A DNA stretch of 64,000 nt from Oscillospiraceae bacterium (GTDB lineage: Bacteria > Bacillota > Clostridia > Oscillospirales > Oscillospiraceae). This document shows, one piece after another, positions 1 to 9,695 of this stretch; the first letter of the stretch is position 1, and each line of letters starts with the position of its first letter. Position numbers and translations under genes: made by a program. The notes under the pieces are model-generated. The model worked only from the letters and a program-made list of their open reading frames with translations, had not been told where the DNA came from and searched no databases. Location of the stretch: contig SVLH01000003.1 of NCBI GenBank assembly GCA_015068025.1, forward strand, positions 27,018 to 91,017, in the 5' to 3' direction.

Positions 1-640
1 GCATATAAACGATAACACCGCGGTAGCTGTCATACTGGCTGTCGAAGATCAGGGCTTTCAGGGGGGCGTCAGGGTCGCCGGTGGGGGCCGGGACGTTCTT
101 CACGATGTCCTCCAGCACGGAGTCGATGTTGATGCCCATTTTGGCGGAGATCTCCGGCGCGTCCATGGCCGGCAGGCCGATAATGTCCTCCACCGCCTGC
201 TTGGCCATGTGGGGGTCGGCGGCGGGCAGGTCGATCTTATTGAATACCGGCAGAATCTCCAGATCATGCTCCATGGCAAGATAAGTGTTGGCCAGGGTTT
301 GAGCCTCCACACCCTGGGTGGCATCCACTACCAGCACCGCGCCCTCGCAGGCGGCAAGAGAACGGGAGACCTCATAGTTGAAGTCCACATGACCCGGCGT
401 GTCAATGAGGTTGAGGGTATACACTTCCCCGTCCTGCGCCGTATAGTCCATGCGGACGGCGCGGGCCTTGATGGTGATGCCGCGCTCCTTTTCCAGATCC
501 ATGTTGTCCAGAATCTGGGACTCCATCTGGCGCTGTTCCACTGCGCCGCACAGTTCGATCATGCGGTCGGACAGAGTGGACTTGCCGTGGTCGATATGGG
601 CAATGATGGAAAAATTGCGAATGTTTTCCTGTTTGGTCAT
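1..640 (-). CDS. lepA: Elongation factor 4 (LepA), N-terminal part
   Basis: Ribosome-associated translational GTPase that back-translocates or rescues stalled ribosomes (family knowledge). About 213 residues are visible; the rest lies beyond the window edge, so the gene is partial only because of the window. The G1 loop AHIDHGKST is at residues 14-22, DTPGH at 80-84 and NKID at 134-137, and the LepA-specific stretch [14 protein letters not shown] follows. The ATG at 640 has a GGAGG 10 bases upstream. It lies 30 bp downstream of the SGNH gene and is probably the last gene of the XRE-MBOAT-SGNH transcript. The ORF track misses it because it has no stop in the window. Confidence 0.97.
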   Translation of the reverse strand, partial: MTKQENIRNFSIIAHIDHGKSTLSDRMIELCGAVEQRQMESQILDNMDLEKERGITIKARAVRMDYTAQDGEVYTLNLIDTPGHVDFNYEVSRSLAACEGAVLVVDATQGVEAQTLANTYLAMEHDLEILPVFNKIDLPAADPHMAKQAVEDIIGLPAMDAPEISAKMGINIDSVLEDIVKNVPAPTGDPDAPLKALIFDSQYDSYRGVIVYM

Positions 641-670
641 ATCCGATAAACCTCCATGAGGGCTTCAAAA

Positions 671-1753
671 TCACGTCTTTGCCCGGGCGGCGTTCCATTC
701 CTCCCAGAACGCCTGATCCCAGAATTTTTCGTAGTCATAGTCTACCACAAACTGCCGCCAGTTGGCGAGAGTTTCTGCGGTATTTTCCGCCGTCAGGCGG
801 CCTTCCCCGGCAGCCAGCTTCGCCAGCACCCGGTCACCCATCTCCGTGGAGTGGTGGAGGTGGTCACAGTAGTTGTCCAGATCGTCCACGAATTCCGTAT
901 CCATCAGGTATCCGTAGAGGGCGGCGTTCTCGTGCCGCACCAGCGTTTCGCAGGTCAGCTCCATGGCGGCAAGCACCGCCTCCGTCTGCCCCAGCCGCGC
1001 CGTCTTGTCCCAGAACAGCATACTGTACGGCGAGAGGAAAATCTCAAACTTCGTGTCAGGATGTTCCGTGATCCACGATTCGATCACGGCCAGATTTCTG
1101 CGGACATTTTCCAGATACGCGTCCGCGGACAGACTCTCGCCGGTCGGCTCCGGCCGGGCGTAGCCCGCCAGCGCCGTGATGTGGTTCCACCAGATGCCCT
1201 CGTCCCAGACAAAGCTCTCATCCAGCGTCTCCGTGGTGCCCCACTCCCGATTCTTCAGCACAAAAAAGCTGTAATACAGCGCGTCTTTGTTCAGCAGATA
1301 CCGAACATCATCCACCGGATTACGGTTGTACAGATATTCGGGCATCGCGTCGGTGACGCCGCTGTCATCCCGGGTCAAGATGTTCATGTCCAGCACAAAG
1401 ATCACACGTTCGGGTTCCTGTTTGCGAAACAGTACGTCCATTACCCGGTCAAACTCGCTGATATACCCATCGGGAAGGGTGATGCGTCCGCCGCTTGTGT
1501 CGAAGGCCGCGCCGATGGCGGAAGGCCGGTAATTGGCTGCCATGGAGGTGCCTATCAGCACGGTGTCTGCCTTCACATTTCGGGCAAGGCCGGCGCTCTG
1601 GTAGCGCTCATTGAAAAAGACCGCCTCGCCTTCGGCAGGCATCCGGTAATAGCAGGCCGGATCCACGGCATACACCATCGCCGCTGCCGCCGTCAGCAGC
1701 AGCAATACCCCGGCAAGTAGACCGCAGGCACAGCGTCTGTATCGTTTGTCCAT
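671..1753 (-). CDS. SGNH-like hydrolase partner of MBOAT acyltransferase
   Basis: 360-residue protein with an N-terminal membrane anchor (about residues 9-30) and an extracytoplasmic SGNH/AlgX-like domain. The presumed nucleophile is Ser70 in LIGTSMA, with a late Asp-His pair around residues 297-301 (CDHLHH). Such proteins accompany MBOAT acyltransferases and are thought to transfer or remove O-acyl groups on cell-surface polysaccharide (inference from the DltD/AlgJ/AlgX families). It starts 9 bp after the MBOAT stop, and the stop region of MBOAT overlaps its AAGGAGG ribosome site, so the two are co-translated. The polymer acted on cannot be read from the sequence. Confidence 0.8.
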   Translation of the reverse strand: MDKRYRRCACGLLAGVLLLLTAAAAMVYAVDPACYYRMPAEGEAVFFNERYQSAGLARNVKADTVLIGTSMAANYRPSAIGAAFDTSGGRITLPDGYISEFDRVMDVLFRKQEPERVIFVLDMNILTRDDSGVTDAMPEYLYNRNPVDDVRYLLNKDALYYSFFVLKNREWGTTETLDESFVWDEGIWWNHITALAGYARPEPTGESLSADAYLENVRRNLAVIESWITEHPDTKFEIFLSPYSMLFWDKTARLGQTEAVLAAMELTCETLVRHENAALYGYLMDTEFVDDLDNYCDHLHHSTEMGDRVLAKLAAGEGRLTAENTAETLANWRQFVVDYDYEKFWDQAFWEEWNAARAKT

Positions 1754-1762
1754 ACGGCCTCC

Positions 1763-3187
1763 TTAAAAGTTGGAATAGATAAAGGTGGTCACGCCGGTGA
1801 AGGAGAGGATCGCCCACGCCGCGGCCACCGCCAGCAGCGCGCAGCGCAAAAAGCCGAAGCAGCGGCCCTCCTCCATGTCCCGTGCCGCACTGCGGGGATA
1901 CAGCGCCACCGCCGCGCCTGCGCCGTATAGAACGGACACCAGCAGCGCGTTGAGCTTCGGTGCCATGTCCGGCCGCAGCAGCTGCAGCGCCGCTCGCTCT
2001 TTGGGAAACAGTCCCGCCGCCAGCGTGGGAAGGGACAAACCGACTTCGCCAGTAAAGGCGGTTTGCAGCAGCGCCCATGCAGAGGAAAGATCCGGCGCGC
2101 GGAAAAAGACCCACGCCAGATTCACAAACAGGAACGTCAGCGCCCAGCGCAGCGCCTTGGGCAGCCGCTGTGGAGCTTTGCCCAGCAGTCGCTCCGTGAT
2201 CTGGGCCAGTCCGTGGAGCAGACCCCACACGATGAAGGTCCAGCCCGCGCCGTGCCAGATGCCGCTGATGAGGAACACGATCAGGATGTTCAGGTATGCC
2301 CGTGCCGCGCCCTTTTTGCTGCCGCCCAGGGGGAAGTAGACACATTCCCGCAGGAAGGTGGTCAGGGTAATGTGCCAGCGTTTCCAGAACTCGGTAACGG
2401 AAAGGCTGCGGTAGGGGGAATCGAAGTTCATTGGCAGGCGGATGCCCAACAGCCGGGCGCAGCCGGCTGCAATATCGCAGTAGCCGGAGAAGTCGAAGTA
2501 CAGCTGCATGGTGTAGCCGAGGATGGTCAGCCACGCGGCAGGTGCGGAAGTCGCCGCGCCGTTCCAGCCGTTGTTCACCACCACGCCGAAGGCGTCTGCC
2601 AGCAGCACCTTTTTCGCCGTACCCACGCAGATGCCGCAGATGCCTGCGGTAGCATCCTCCCAGGTGGGCCGCAGGAAGCCCTCTCGGCGCAGTTGGGGAA
2701 AGAATTTACCGGGACGCAGGATGGGGCCGGAGGTCACAGAGGGGAAAAAGAGGGCGTAAAGCAGCAGGTCATCGCCCCGCTGCGGCACATATTCCCGGGA
2801 GTAGACCTCCTTGAGCAGCCACAGCTGCTGGAAGGTAAAAAAGCTCAAGCCCAGCGGCACCCAGCCCACGGAGACTGCCCCGCCGGTCACAAAGCCGGTG
2901 TATTTGAAGACCGCCAGCACGCCGATGTGCCACGCCGCCGCGGCGGTCATCACCGCCCGCCGCTGCTTCTGCGGTCTGTCGGCGGCCAGGAATTTCACCG
3001 CCGCCCAGCTGACCGCCGCGCCGCAGCACAACACAGCAAAACCCCGAAGGCCGGCGTCAAGGCAGAAGCCGATGCACCCAAGCGCCAGCAGCAGCTTCGC
3101 CGCCCACGGCTTCCATCGGCCAACCAGTAGGCACACCGCTGTCACCGCCGCCACGAAGGCCAGAAAGTCCAGAGATTGAAAACTCAT
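1763..3187 (-). CDS. MBOAT family membrane-bound O-acyltransferase (AlgI/DltB-like)
   Basis: Polytopic membrane enzyme of about 474 residues that moves acyl groups across the membrane to an extracellular polymer. The MBOAT signature is clear: FDFSGYCDIA at 231-240, FWKRWHITL at 267-275 and the presumed catalytic His312 in SGIWHGAGW. The ORF track starts 16 codons upstream; the ATG at 3187 (MSFQSLDF) is preferred because GAGG lies just upstream and the following hydrophobic segment begins there. It follows the XRE gene by 7 bp and precedes the SGNH partner, so the three form one acyl-transfer operon. No dltA/dltC or alginate genes are near. Confidence 0.9.
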   Translation of the reverse strand: MSFQSLDFLAFVAAVTAVCLLVGRWKPWAAKLLLALGCIGFCLDAGLRGFAVLCCGAAVSWAAVKFLAADRPQKQRRAVMTAAAAWHIGVLAVFKYTGFVTGGAVSVGWVPLGLSFFTFQQLWLLKEVYSREYVPQRGDDLLLYALFFPSVTSGPILRPGKFFPQLRREGFLRPTWEDATAGICGICVGTAKKVLLADAFGVVVNNGWNGAATSAPAAWLTILGYTMQLYFDFSGYCDIAAGCARLLGIRLPMNFDSPYRSLSVTEFWKRWHITLTTFLRECVYFPLGGSKKGAARAYLNILIVFLISGIWHGAGWTFIVWGLLHGLAQITERLLGKAPQRLPKALRWALTFLFVNLAWVFFRAPDLSSAWALLQTAFTGEVGLSLPTLAAGLFPKERAALQLLRPDMAPKLNALLVSVLYGAGAAVALYPRSAARDMEEGRCFGFLRCALLAVAAAWAILSFTGVTTFIYSNF

Positions 3188-3194
3188 GGGTTCC

Positions 3195-3863
3195 TCACTT
3201 TTCTGCCAACGCAGACAGCCGCTTGTCCGCCGCACTCAAAACCTGCGTCAGGCTCTGGCTACGGCCGGGATAGGCCTCCGCCACCGCTTCGGCAGAGAGG
3301 TCGGGGAAATCGCCTTTCTGCTGCCGCAGGGCGCGGACATACCGAGTCTCCGCCAGCTTGGCGTCCGCCTCGGACACACCCATGGCGCAAAGCTCCGCAT
3401 CCAGCGCAAAATACTGCTCGTTGGCGCCGGCGGCACGGTAGAGATGGCGGTAAAGCTGGTAAACGCCGCCGCCCAGATGCTCCGCCGCGGCATTGATGGC
3501 CGCCTTGTCGCCCAGCTTGCCCAGCAGGCCGAACAGCACGCCGATGGCGCCGGAGAGCAACTTGCTCTGGAGGGTGGCCATGACGCTGCCCTGCAGCACC
3601 TTGCTCTCGTCCGCGGCGCCCAGGATCTCCTCGCTGGTCAGCATGCCGCCCTCTCTGGACAGGGTACGGCCCAGAATGAAGTCCGCCGATACGTGATAAT
3701 AGTCACAGGCCTTGACCACAAAGGGCAGGCCCGGCTCGCGCACGCCCTTTTCGTAATGGGACAGCAGCGCCTGGGAAATGCCCAGATCCGCCGCTGCGGT
3801 GCGCTGGGAAACGCCCCGCTCCCGCCGCAGCAGGGAAAGCGTTCTCGAAAATTCAGAAGTCAT
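3195..3863 (-). CDS. XRE-family transcriptional regulator with helical C-terminal domain
   Basis: 222 residues. The first 65 residues are a helix-turn-helix of the Cro/CI type (RRERGVSQRTAAADLGIS, then LLSHYEKGVREP). The remaining 150 residues are mostly helical, contain no recognised enzyme motif, and may sense a ligand or mediate oligomerisation. It heads the operon XRE-MBOAT-SGNH-lepA, with the next gene starting 7 bp after its stop, so it probably controls surface acylation. Its own promoter would lie in 3864-3965, an AT-richer stretch of about 100 bp. Confidence 0.85.
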   Translation of the reverse strand: MTSEFSRTLSLLRRERGVSQRTAAADLGISQALLSHYEKGVREPGLPFVVKACDYYHVSADFILGRTLSREGGMLTSEEILGAADESKVLQGSVMATLQSKLLSGAIGVLFGLLGKLGDKAAINAAAEHLGGGVYQLYRHLYRAAGANEQYFALDAELCAMGVSEADAKLAETRYVRALRQQKGDFPDLSAEAVAEAYPGRSQSLTQVLSAADKRLSALAEK

Positions 3864-3965
3864 GGTGTTCTCCTTTCTCCGTCCGCCAAACCGCGGCGGG
3901 CGCAGACAATACAGTTTGTATATTTTATCAGGAAAGCTACACTCTGTAAAGAGGCGACAGAAAAA

Positions 3966-3989
3966 GCACGCGGAATTTTCTCCGCGTGC
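3966..3989 (-). terminator. Intrinsic terminator of the HAD gene
   Basis: On the minus strand a 9-bp perfect stem (GCACGCGGA) with a 6-base loop is followed by TTTTT. It lies about 20 bp beyond the HAD hydrolase stop and separates that gene from the XRE operon. Confidence 0.85.
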
Positions 3990-4010
3990 GTTCAGCTTTT
4001 TTCGGTATGT

Positions 4011-4892
4011 TCAGAACAGTTCCACCTGATCGGGCAGTACATCGCCGCCCAGACAGCGCAGCTGCTGGGAGTTTTCCGTCCAGAGCCGGTCGGCAATGGC
4101 CATTTTCCGGATAATGTTCTTCACCGTCAGATCCAGCGGCGTTCCCTCGCTGTAATCGGCCTTGAAGATGAAGTCCACCCGCCCCTTGGACAGCAGATCC
4201 TCCACGCCGGCGCGGTTGCTCTCCTGATAGACGGCGATGGCCTGTCCGCCGTAGGCGCGCATCATCTTCATGCAGGGAACGTCCGAAAGGCCGTCGCCCA
4301 CATAGATCATATTGACGAAGGGCACACGCTTGGAATCGTCCGGCATGGAATCATTCAGCGTCTTGTCGTCGGACACATCCAGCACGCCCTTGTTGATGCG
4401 GTAGACGAACTGGGTCTTTGCCGTGAAATTGACCGCCAGCTTGGGCCAGACAGGGTGGCCGGCCTCGTCATAATAGAACTCGCTGGCGTAGACCTCCTTG
4501 AAGGCGCCGTTGATGGAGGATCCCTCGATGATCTCGCGCAGGCCGGAGGAAATGATGTAATGCTCCACCTGCACGCCCAGACTGTCGCCAAAGGCATTAA
4601 TGCGGTCAAACCAGTCCTGCACGCCGGGGAACAGCACGATGCTCTTGCCCTTTTCCACCAGATCCTCCCGGGTGAAAGGCACGCCCTTGCGTTGGGATTC
4701 CTGGATCATGGTGTACATATAGGCGAGAATGCCGTCGATGCGGTTGGCGCGACCAAAACCGTTGGCCAGCGCCCAGAACTCCGCCGGCGTCATGCCCAGA
4801 GAGGGGATAAAGGCATAGTTCTGCATATCCGTGGTGCAGAGGGTCTTATCAAAGTCGTACAGAAATGCCACGATGGGGCGCTGATGTTCCAT
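4011..4892 (-). CDS. HAD-superfamily hydrolase
   Basis: 293 residues. HAD motif I is DFDKTLC at residues 13-19 (nucleophile Asp13, acid/base Asp15), and motif IV is VGDGLSDVPC in the second half, so this is a phosphatase or phosphotransferase of the haloacid dehalogenase superfamily, cytoplasmic, with no signal peptide. The long insert between motifs I and II suggests a C1-type cap. The substrate is not predictable. It is a single-gene unit: the divIVA terminator sits directly upstream and overlaps its ribosome-site region (AAAGGA), and its own terminator follows. Confidence 0.85.
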   Translation of the reverse strand: MEHQRPIVAFLYDFDKTLCTTDMQNYAFIPSLGMTPAEFWALANGFGRANRIDGILAYMYTMIQESQRKGVPFTREDLVEKGKSIVLFPGVQDWFDRINAFGDSLGVQVEHYIISSGLREIIEGSSINGAFKEVYASEFYYDEAGHPVWPKLAVNFTAKTQFVYRINKGVLDVSDDKTLNDSMPDDSKRVPFVNMIYVGDGLSDVPCMKMMRAYGGQAIAVYQESNRAGVEDLLSKGRVDFIFKADYSEGTPLDLTVKNIIRKMAIADRLWTENSQQLRCLGGDVLPDQVELF

Positions 4893-4910
4893 AAGCCCAT
4901 CCTTTCCGAA

Positions 4911-4938
4911 AAACAGCGGCTCCGGAGAGCCGCTGTTT
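4911..4938 (-). terminator. Terminator of the mutS-divIVA run
   Basis: A 12-bp perfect stem (AAACAGCGGCTC with its complement) and 4-base loop, followed on the minus strand by TTTTT. It lies 5 bp after the divIVA stop and ends the long minus-strand gene run. Confidence 0.9.
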
Positions 4939-4942
4939 GCTT

Positions 4943-5683
4943 TTAGTTGTCTTTGCTGTAGTTGCGGCCGAACTTCAAATCATCCAGATTGATGCGGCGG
5001 GTGGCAGTCAGATCCGGCTCGTCCTCGAAGGGGTTGCCCTCGGGATAGTCGGGGGTCTCCTCCTCGGCGGCCGTCTCTTCTTCGATGGACTCCTCGAGTG
5101 CTTCCTCAACGACTTCCTCGGCAGCAGGCTCTTCCGCCTCCATACCCTCGACCATCTGCATGGCCTCCAGCACCAGTTCGCCGATCTCATCCACGCTGAT
5201 CTCCTCGGCGGCCGGTTCTTCTTTGGTGACCACTTTCAGTTCCGTAAGCTGATCCAGATACTGCAATTCCTGGGCGCACAGGGCGCGGCTGGCGGCGATG
5301 AAGCGGGCAAGTTCTTCCTTGCCCTGACGGAGACGCTCCTCGGTCTCCACCAGTTCGCGGCGGTAGTTGGCGATCTGGATCTCGGCGTCGCTTCTGGCGT
5401 CGGAGAGCATCTGCTCGCGCTTCTGCTCTGCCTCGTGGATGATGGAGTCCGCCATCTTCTGAACGGACAGCAGCGTGGCGCGCATGGAATCCTCCGTGGC
5501 GCGGTACTCCTCCACCTTTTCCACCAGAACCTTCATTTTGGCCTTCAAGCCGGCATTTTCCTTATAGAGTGCGGTGTAATCGTCGGTCAGCTCGTCCAAA
5601 AACTCGTCGACCATGGCCATGTTGTAGCCACCCATGACCGCCTTGGTAAAAGAGCGGCTGGAAACTTCCTGCGGTGTCAGCAT
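4943..5683 (-). CDS. divIVA: DivIVA-domain cell-division protein
   Basis: 246 residues. The N-terminal 60 residues are the DivIVA lipid-binding domain (LTPQEVSSRSFTKAVMGGYN), which recognises curved membrane at poles and septa. A long coiled coil follows (about residues 35-165), then a very acidic Glu-rich tail ending with a short conserved basic/aromatic end. The tail is unusually acidic for the family. Known role: a polar scaffold for division-site placement and cell-wall growth. It follows sepF by 18 bp in the classical ylm cluster, but ylmG and ylmH, which usually lie between sepF and divIVA, are absent. Confidence 0.93.
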   Translation of the reverse strand: MLTPQEVSSRSFTKAVMGGYNMAMVDEFLDELTDDYTALYKENAGLKAKMKVLVEKVEEYRATEDSMRATLLSVQKMADSIIHEAEQKREQMLSDARSDAEIQIANYRRELVETEERLRQGKEELARFIAASRALCAQELQYLDQLTELKVVTKEEPAAEEISVDEIGELVLEAMQMVEGMEAEEPAAEEVVEEALEESIEEETAAEEETPDYPEGNPFEDEPDLTATRRINLDDLKFGRNYSKDN

Positions 5684-5701
5684 AATTCGATGAACCTCCT
5701 A

Positions 5702-6136
5702 TCAGAAGTACAAGCCGTTGTTTTCCAGCTCGTCAATGAGATCACCCTCAAGTTCCACGTGGTAGGGCGTGATGATGTACGTATTGGCAGCCACTTTCTT
5801 GATCTTGCCCTCGCCGGCATAGGCCACGCCGGACAGGAAATCGATCAGGCGGCGGGCGACATCCTTGTTGGTGGACTCCAGATTCAGCACCACGGTGCGC
5901 TTTTCCTTGAGCTGGTCGGCGATCTCGGAGGCGTTTTCAAAGCGCTCCGGCTTCACCAGAACCACCTTCAGCTGGGTGGTGGCGTGGATATTGACCACCT
6001 TGCTGCGGCGATCCTCCGTCTTGCTGCGGCGGTCTTCGAAGGACTGGCGGGGGGGCACTTCTTCGAATTCTTCCAGTTCATCGTCCTCATCCTCATAGGG
6101 GTGAGTCAGCTTTTTCAGCTCGTCCAAAAATCCCAT
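5702..6136 (-). CDS. sepF: Cell-division protein SepF
   Basis: 144 residues, the usual family length. It has a short amphipathic N-terminus (MGFLDELKKL) for membrane binding, an acidic and Arg/Lys-rich linker, and the compact C-terminal SepF domain from about residue 55 (LKVVLVKPERFENASEIADQL, ending in a GDL-type C-terminal strand). SepF bundles FtsZ filaments and tethers them to the membrane. It sits between yggS and divIVA in the ylm cluster and is part of the eleven-gene minus-strand run. Confidence 0.96.
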   Translation of the reverse strand: MGFLDELKKLTHPYEDEDDELEEFEEVPPRQSFEDRRSKTEDRRSKVVNIHATTQLKVVLVKPERFENASEIADQLKEKRTVVLNLESTNKDVARRLIDFLSGVAYAGEGKIKKVAANTYIITPYHVELEGDLIDELENNGLYF

Positions 6137-6161
6137 GACACGGCCTCCTTAACGGATGTTT

Positions 6162-6854
<693 letters not shown>

Positions 6855-6881
6855 GGTTTCGCTTTCCTCTCTTATCGTTGA

Positions 6882-8165
6882 TCAGCCAAGAACTTTTCCG
6901 TCATACAGATCCCGCGCCAACACGATGACCTCGTCGCCGGGACGGAGTTTCAATGTCTCGTTGCCCGCCGGGGCGGCAGCGCGCACCAGCACGAACCCGT
7001 CGCCGCTGTACAGGATCTCCACCGGCTTGAACCGGGCCTCCATTCCCACCACGCAGTACAGGCCAGTGACCTGCACGGTCTTTTCCGTGCCGTCCTCGGC
7101 AGTTTTCTTCATCGTCACCATGCGCAGCGCCGATTTCGGCACGCGGATGCCCTCATAGGTGCGGGTGACCAGCTGGGCACTCTGGCGGCGCAGCAAGGTC
7201 AGCTGCGGCAGATAGGTGGAGCCGCAGAAGGTGACCACGCACTTTCCGTCTTCTTCCGGGCCCACAAAGGCCACCGTGACCGGAAGATCCCGCTCCACGC
7301 TTTTGGCAAAGCGCAGCGTCAGGGTCTGCTGCTGTTTTTCCAGCGCCGCAGAACGCTCCGACACCTCTTTTGCCTCCTCCATGGTCATCACCACGGAATA
7401 GTACCAACGGTCACCCAGGATCAGCTTGCCCAGCTCCGCGCCCGTGGAGTTCTCCGCCCGGAGCGCCTCCAGGCCGGCGGGTGTGAGCGCAGAAAGGCTC
7501 TCCGGCCTCAAAACCGATTCATAGCCATCCACTGCGGCGGAATACAGCCCGGAACGCGGGGCGTTGATCGTGCGCACCGAACCGGTGGCCTGCTTTTTCA
7601 GCTCCTTGGCGCGGCTCTCCAGCTGCTGGATGCGGGATTCAAAGTCCTCACTCTCCGAGGCGGAAAAATCCCGCTTCATCACCAGCGCGCGCAGTTCCCT
7701 GCCCTCTGTCTCCGACTTGGACAGCTGTCCTGCCGTCACATAGCGGCGGTAATCCAGAATGCTCTGCTCGATCTGGGCATCCAGCTTCAGCGCGGCCTCC
7801 GGGGACGCCAGCGTTTCCTGGGCGTAACGCAGCTGCTCGATCTGGGCGTCGATCGCTTCGATCTGTGTGTGGATATCCTTCGCGTCCCGGCTGGCATAGA
7901 TCTCCGCCACCGTTCCGCCGGTGCCGACCCGCTCGCCCTCTTCCCGGCGCAGCTCCACGATGCCGTCGCCGCTGGCGGGGAGCAGCTGCTCATCCCGCGT
8001 TACCCAGCCGGAAAGGGTCGCACCCTCCTCCACCTGATAGCTGTATGCAAGGGTGGTGGAAAAGGGGTCGTTGAAGTAGCGGTAGGCCTGAATGGCGAAA
8101 TAGCCTACCACCAGCAGCGACATTCCCGCCGCCCACAGTTTTGTTCCAAGGGAGTGTTTCCTCAT
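6882..8165 (-). CDS. HlyD-like membrane-anchored adaptor protein
   Basis: 427 residues. One N-terminal membrane segment (about 9-27) is followed by a barrel/lipoyl-like region (YSYQVEEGATLSGWV, then a glycine-rich REEGERVGTGG turn), a long coiled-coil hairpin (about 95-190) and C-terminal beta domains. This matches periplasmic-adaptor (HlyD_D23) architecture, but no transporter or outer-membrane partner is nearby. It lies between hfq and yggS with gaps of 45 and 27 bp. A role in cell-envelope assembly at the division site is an inference from position only. Confidence 0.75.
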   Translation of the reverse strand: MRKHSLGTKLWAAGMSLLVVGYFAIQAYRYFNDPFSTTLAYSYQVEEGATLSGWVTRDEQLLPASGDGIVELRREEGERVGTGGTVAEIYASRDAKDIHTQIEAIDAQIEQLRYAQETLASPEAALKLDAQIEQSILDYRRYVTAGQLSKSETEGRELRALVMKRDFSASESEDFESRIQQLESRAKELKKQATGSVRTINAPRSGLYSAAVDGYESVLRPESLSALTPAGLEALRAENSTGAELGKLILGDRWYYSVVMTMEEAKEVSERSAALEKQQQTLTLRFAKSVERDLPVTVAFVGPEEDGKCVVTFCGSTYLPQLTLLRRQSAQLVTRTYEGIRVPKSALRMVTMKKTAEDGTEKTVQVTGLYCVVGMEARFKPVEILYSGDGFVLVRAAAPAGNETLKLRPGDEVIVLARDLYDGKVLG

Positions 8166-8210
8166 GCTCGTTCCTCTCGCTATGTAGCGCTCCCCCGAAA
8201 CGGCTCTGCG

Positions 8211-8441
8211 TTACGAGGGATCTTCCGTCAGTTCCACCGGGCGGACGGGGGCGATGGTGGAGATGGCGTGCTTGTAGATCAGCTGCTGCTTGCCCTCGCT
8301 GTCCAGCACCACCGCAAAGGCGTCAAACCCGGTGATGACGCCCCGCATCTGAAAGCCGTTCATCAAAAACATGGTGACCGGCAGCTTGTCCCGTCTTGCC
8401 CGAAGAAGAAAAATGTCCTGTAAATTCGCTTTTGTCTGCAT
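8211..8441 (-). CDS. hfq: RNA chaperone Hfq
   Basis: 76 residues, the compact Gram-positive form. The Sm1 region is [24 protein letters not shown], and the Sm2 motif is YKHAIST, with the conserved Lys-His needed for the U-rich RNA pocket. Hexameric Hfq pairs small RNAs with mRNAs. It follows miaA by 49 bp, the widely conserved miaA-hfq order, with AAAGGAG upstream of the ATG at 8441. Confidence 0.97.
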   Translation of the reverse strand: MQTKANLQDIFLLRARRDKLPVTMFLMNGFQMRGVITGFDAFAVVLDSEGKQQLIYKHAISTIAPVRPVELTEDPS

Positions 8442-8490
8442 AGTATCCGCTCCTTTTCTTTATCGAAGCGGATCGTTTCCCGCTTCAGGC

Positions 8491-9453
8491 TTATCGTAAG
8501 CCTTCCGCGGTAAGGATTTCTGTCGAAACCTGCAAGGCTCGCTCAAAATCCCGTTCTTTTTCCCACTCTATCCAGTGAATTTTGTCGTTTTTCCGCAGCC
8601 ATGTCAGCTGCCGCTTGGCATACTGCCGGGAGCGGAGCTTCACCTCCGCCACAGCCTCTGCCACGGTGGCGGTGCCGTCCGCCACGCCCAAAAATTCCTT
8701 GTAGCCGATGGCCTGCCACGCCGTTGCCGTCCGGGGTAAGCCGCTTGCCAGCAGCGACTGCACTTCCTCCAGCAGTCCCTCCTCCACCATGTTGTCCACA
8801 CGGCGGTCGATGAGGGCCTTCATATCCTCCCGGTCGGCGAAGCGCAGACCGATCCACACGGCGTCATACCGGGGCGGGACAGCTTTCGTCTCCTCATTGT
8901 GGGCGGTGATGGTCTTTCCCGTTTCCAGATACACTTCCAGCGCCCGCAAAATCCGTTTTTCATCGGCCGGGTGCAGCCGCTCCGCCGCTTCGGGATCCAC
9001 CTGCCGCAGCCGCTCCAGCAAAGGCGCGATGCCGCCCTCCTCCAGCCGATGCTGCAATTCCTGCCGCACCCTGCCGCCGGCGCAGCCGCCGGCAAAGCGC
9101 CTGCCCTGCACCACGGCGTCCAGCCACAAGCCCGTGCCGCCCACCAGAATGGGCAGCTTTCCTCTTGCCAGAATGTCGTCGATGATGGGGATGGCCATCT
9201 CCGCATAGCGGGCGGCAGACCACTGCTCCTCCGGCTCTGCCACGGCCACCATGTGGTGGGGCACGCCGCCCATCTCCTCCGCTGTGGGGGCGGCGGTGCC
9301 GACGGTCATGCCTTTGTAGATCTGCATGGAGTCCACGGAGACCACTTCCCCGTTGAATTTCTTCGCCAGCAGCACGCCCATTTTCGTTTTTCCACAGGCG
9401 GTCGGGCCTGCCACACATACAATTTTCGGCGCCACGGTCTCCCTCCTCTCCAT
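8491..9453 (-). CDS. miaA: tRNA dimethylallyltransferase MiaA
   Basis: 320 residues. The P-loop GPTACGKT is at 16-23 and the catalytic-region motif SVDSMQIYKGM follows near residue 40. The enzyme adds a dimethylallyl group to A37 of tRNAs that read UNN codons, the substrate that MiaB (also in this window, 16680-18092) then methylthiolates. It lies in the mutS-mutL-miaA-hfq run, 24 bp after the DUF6440 gene. Confidence 0.97.
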   Translation of the reverse strand: MERRETVAPKIVCVAGPTACGKTKMGVLLAKKFNGEVVSVDSMQIYKGMTVGTAAPTAEEMGGVPHHMVAVAEPEEQWSAARYAEMAIPIIDDILARGKLPILVGGTGLWLDAVVQGRRFAGGCAGGRVRQELQHRLEEGGIAPLLERLRQVDPEAAERLHPADEKRILRALEVYLETGKTITAHNEETKAVPPRYDAVWIGLRFADREDMKALIDRRVDNMVEEGLLEEVQSLLASGLPRTATAWQAIGYKEFLGVADGTATVAEAVAEVKLRSRQYAKRQLTWLRKNDKIHWIEWEKERDFERALQVSTEILTAEGLR

Positions 9454-9477
9454 CGCTGGGTTCCTATGCGGGCGGCC

Positions 9478-9675
9478 TTACTCCTCTTTCGGCAGCACGG
9501 TGGTAACGACCGGCGTGCCATCCCGGTTCAGCAGCGGAGTCAGTCCGCCGCCGTAGCCCGCAGAGTGATACAGGTAGTTCACGCCGGTCTCCTTGTCCAC
9601 CCAGATCTCGCTCGCGCCGGAAAGCTTGCTCTCGCTGTGGACGCGGACGAAGCGGTGATCCTTTTTCTTTGCCAT
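9478..9675 (-). CDS. DUF6440-type small protein
   Basis: 65 residues from the ATG at 9675, chosen over the longer ORF start because GGAGG lies 5 bases upstream. It is a small soluble beta-rich protein with the pattern WVDKETGVNYLY and GGGLTPLLNRDGTPV, which resembles the DUF6440 family; function unknown. It sits between mutL and miaA in the run and is probably a passenger of that operon. Confidence 0.75.
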   Translation of the reverse strand: MAKKKDHRFVRVHSESKLSGASEIWVDKETGVNYLYHSAGYGGGLTPLLNRDGTPVVTTVLPKEE

Positions 9676-9695
9676 ATTGTCCTCCTTCGGGCAAA

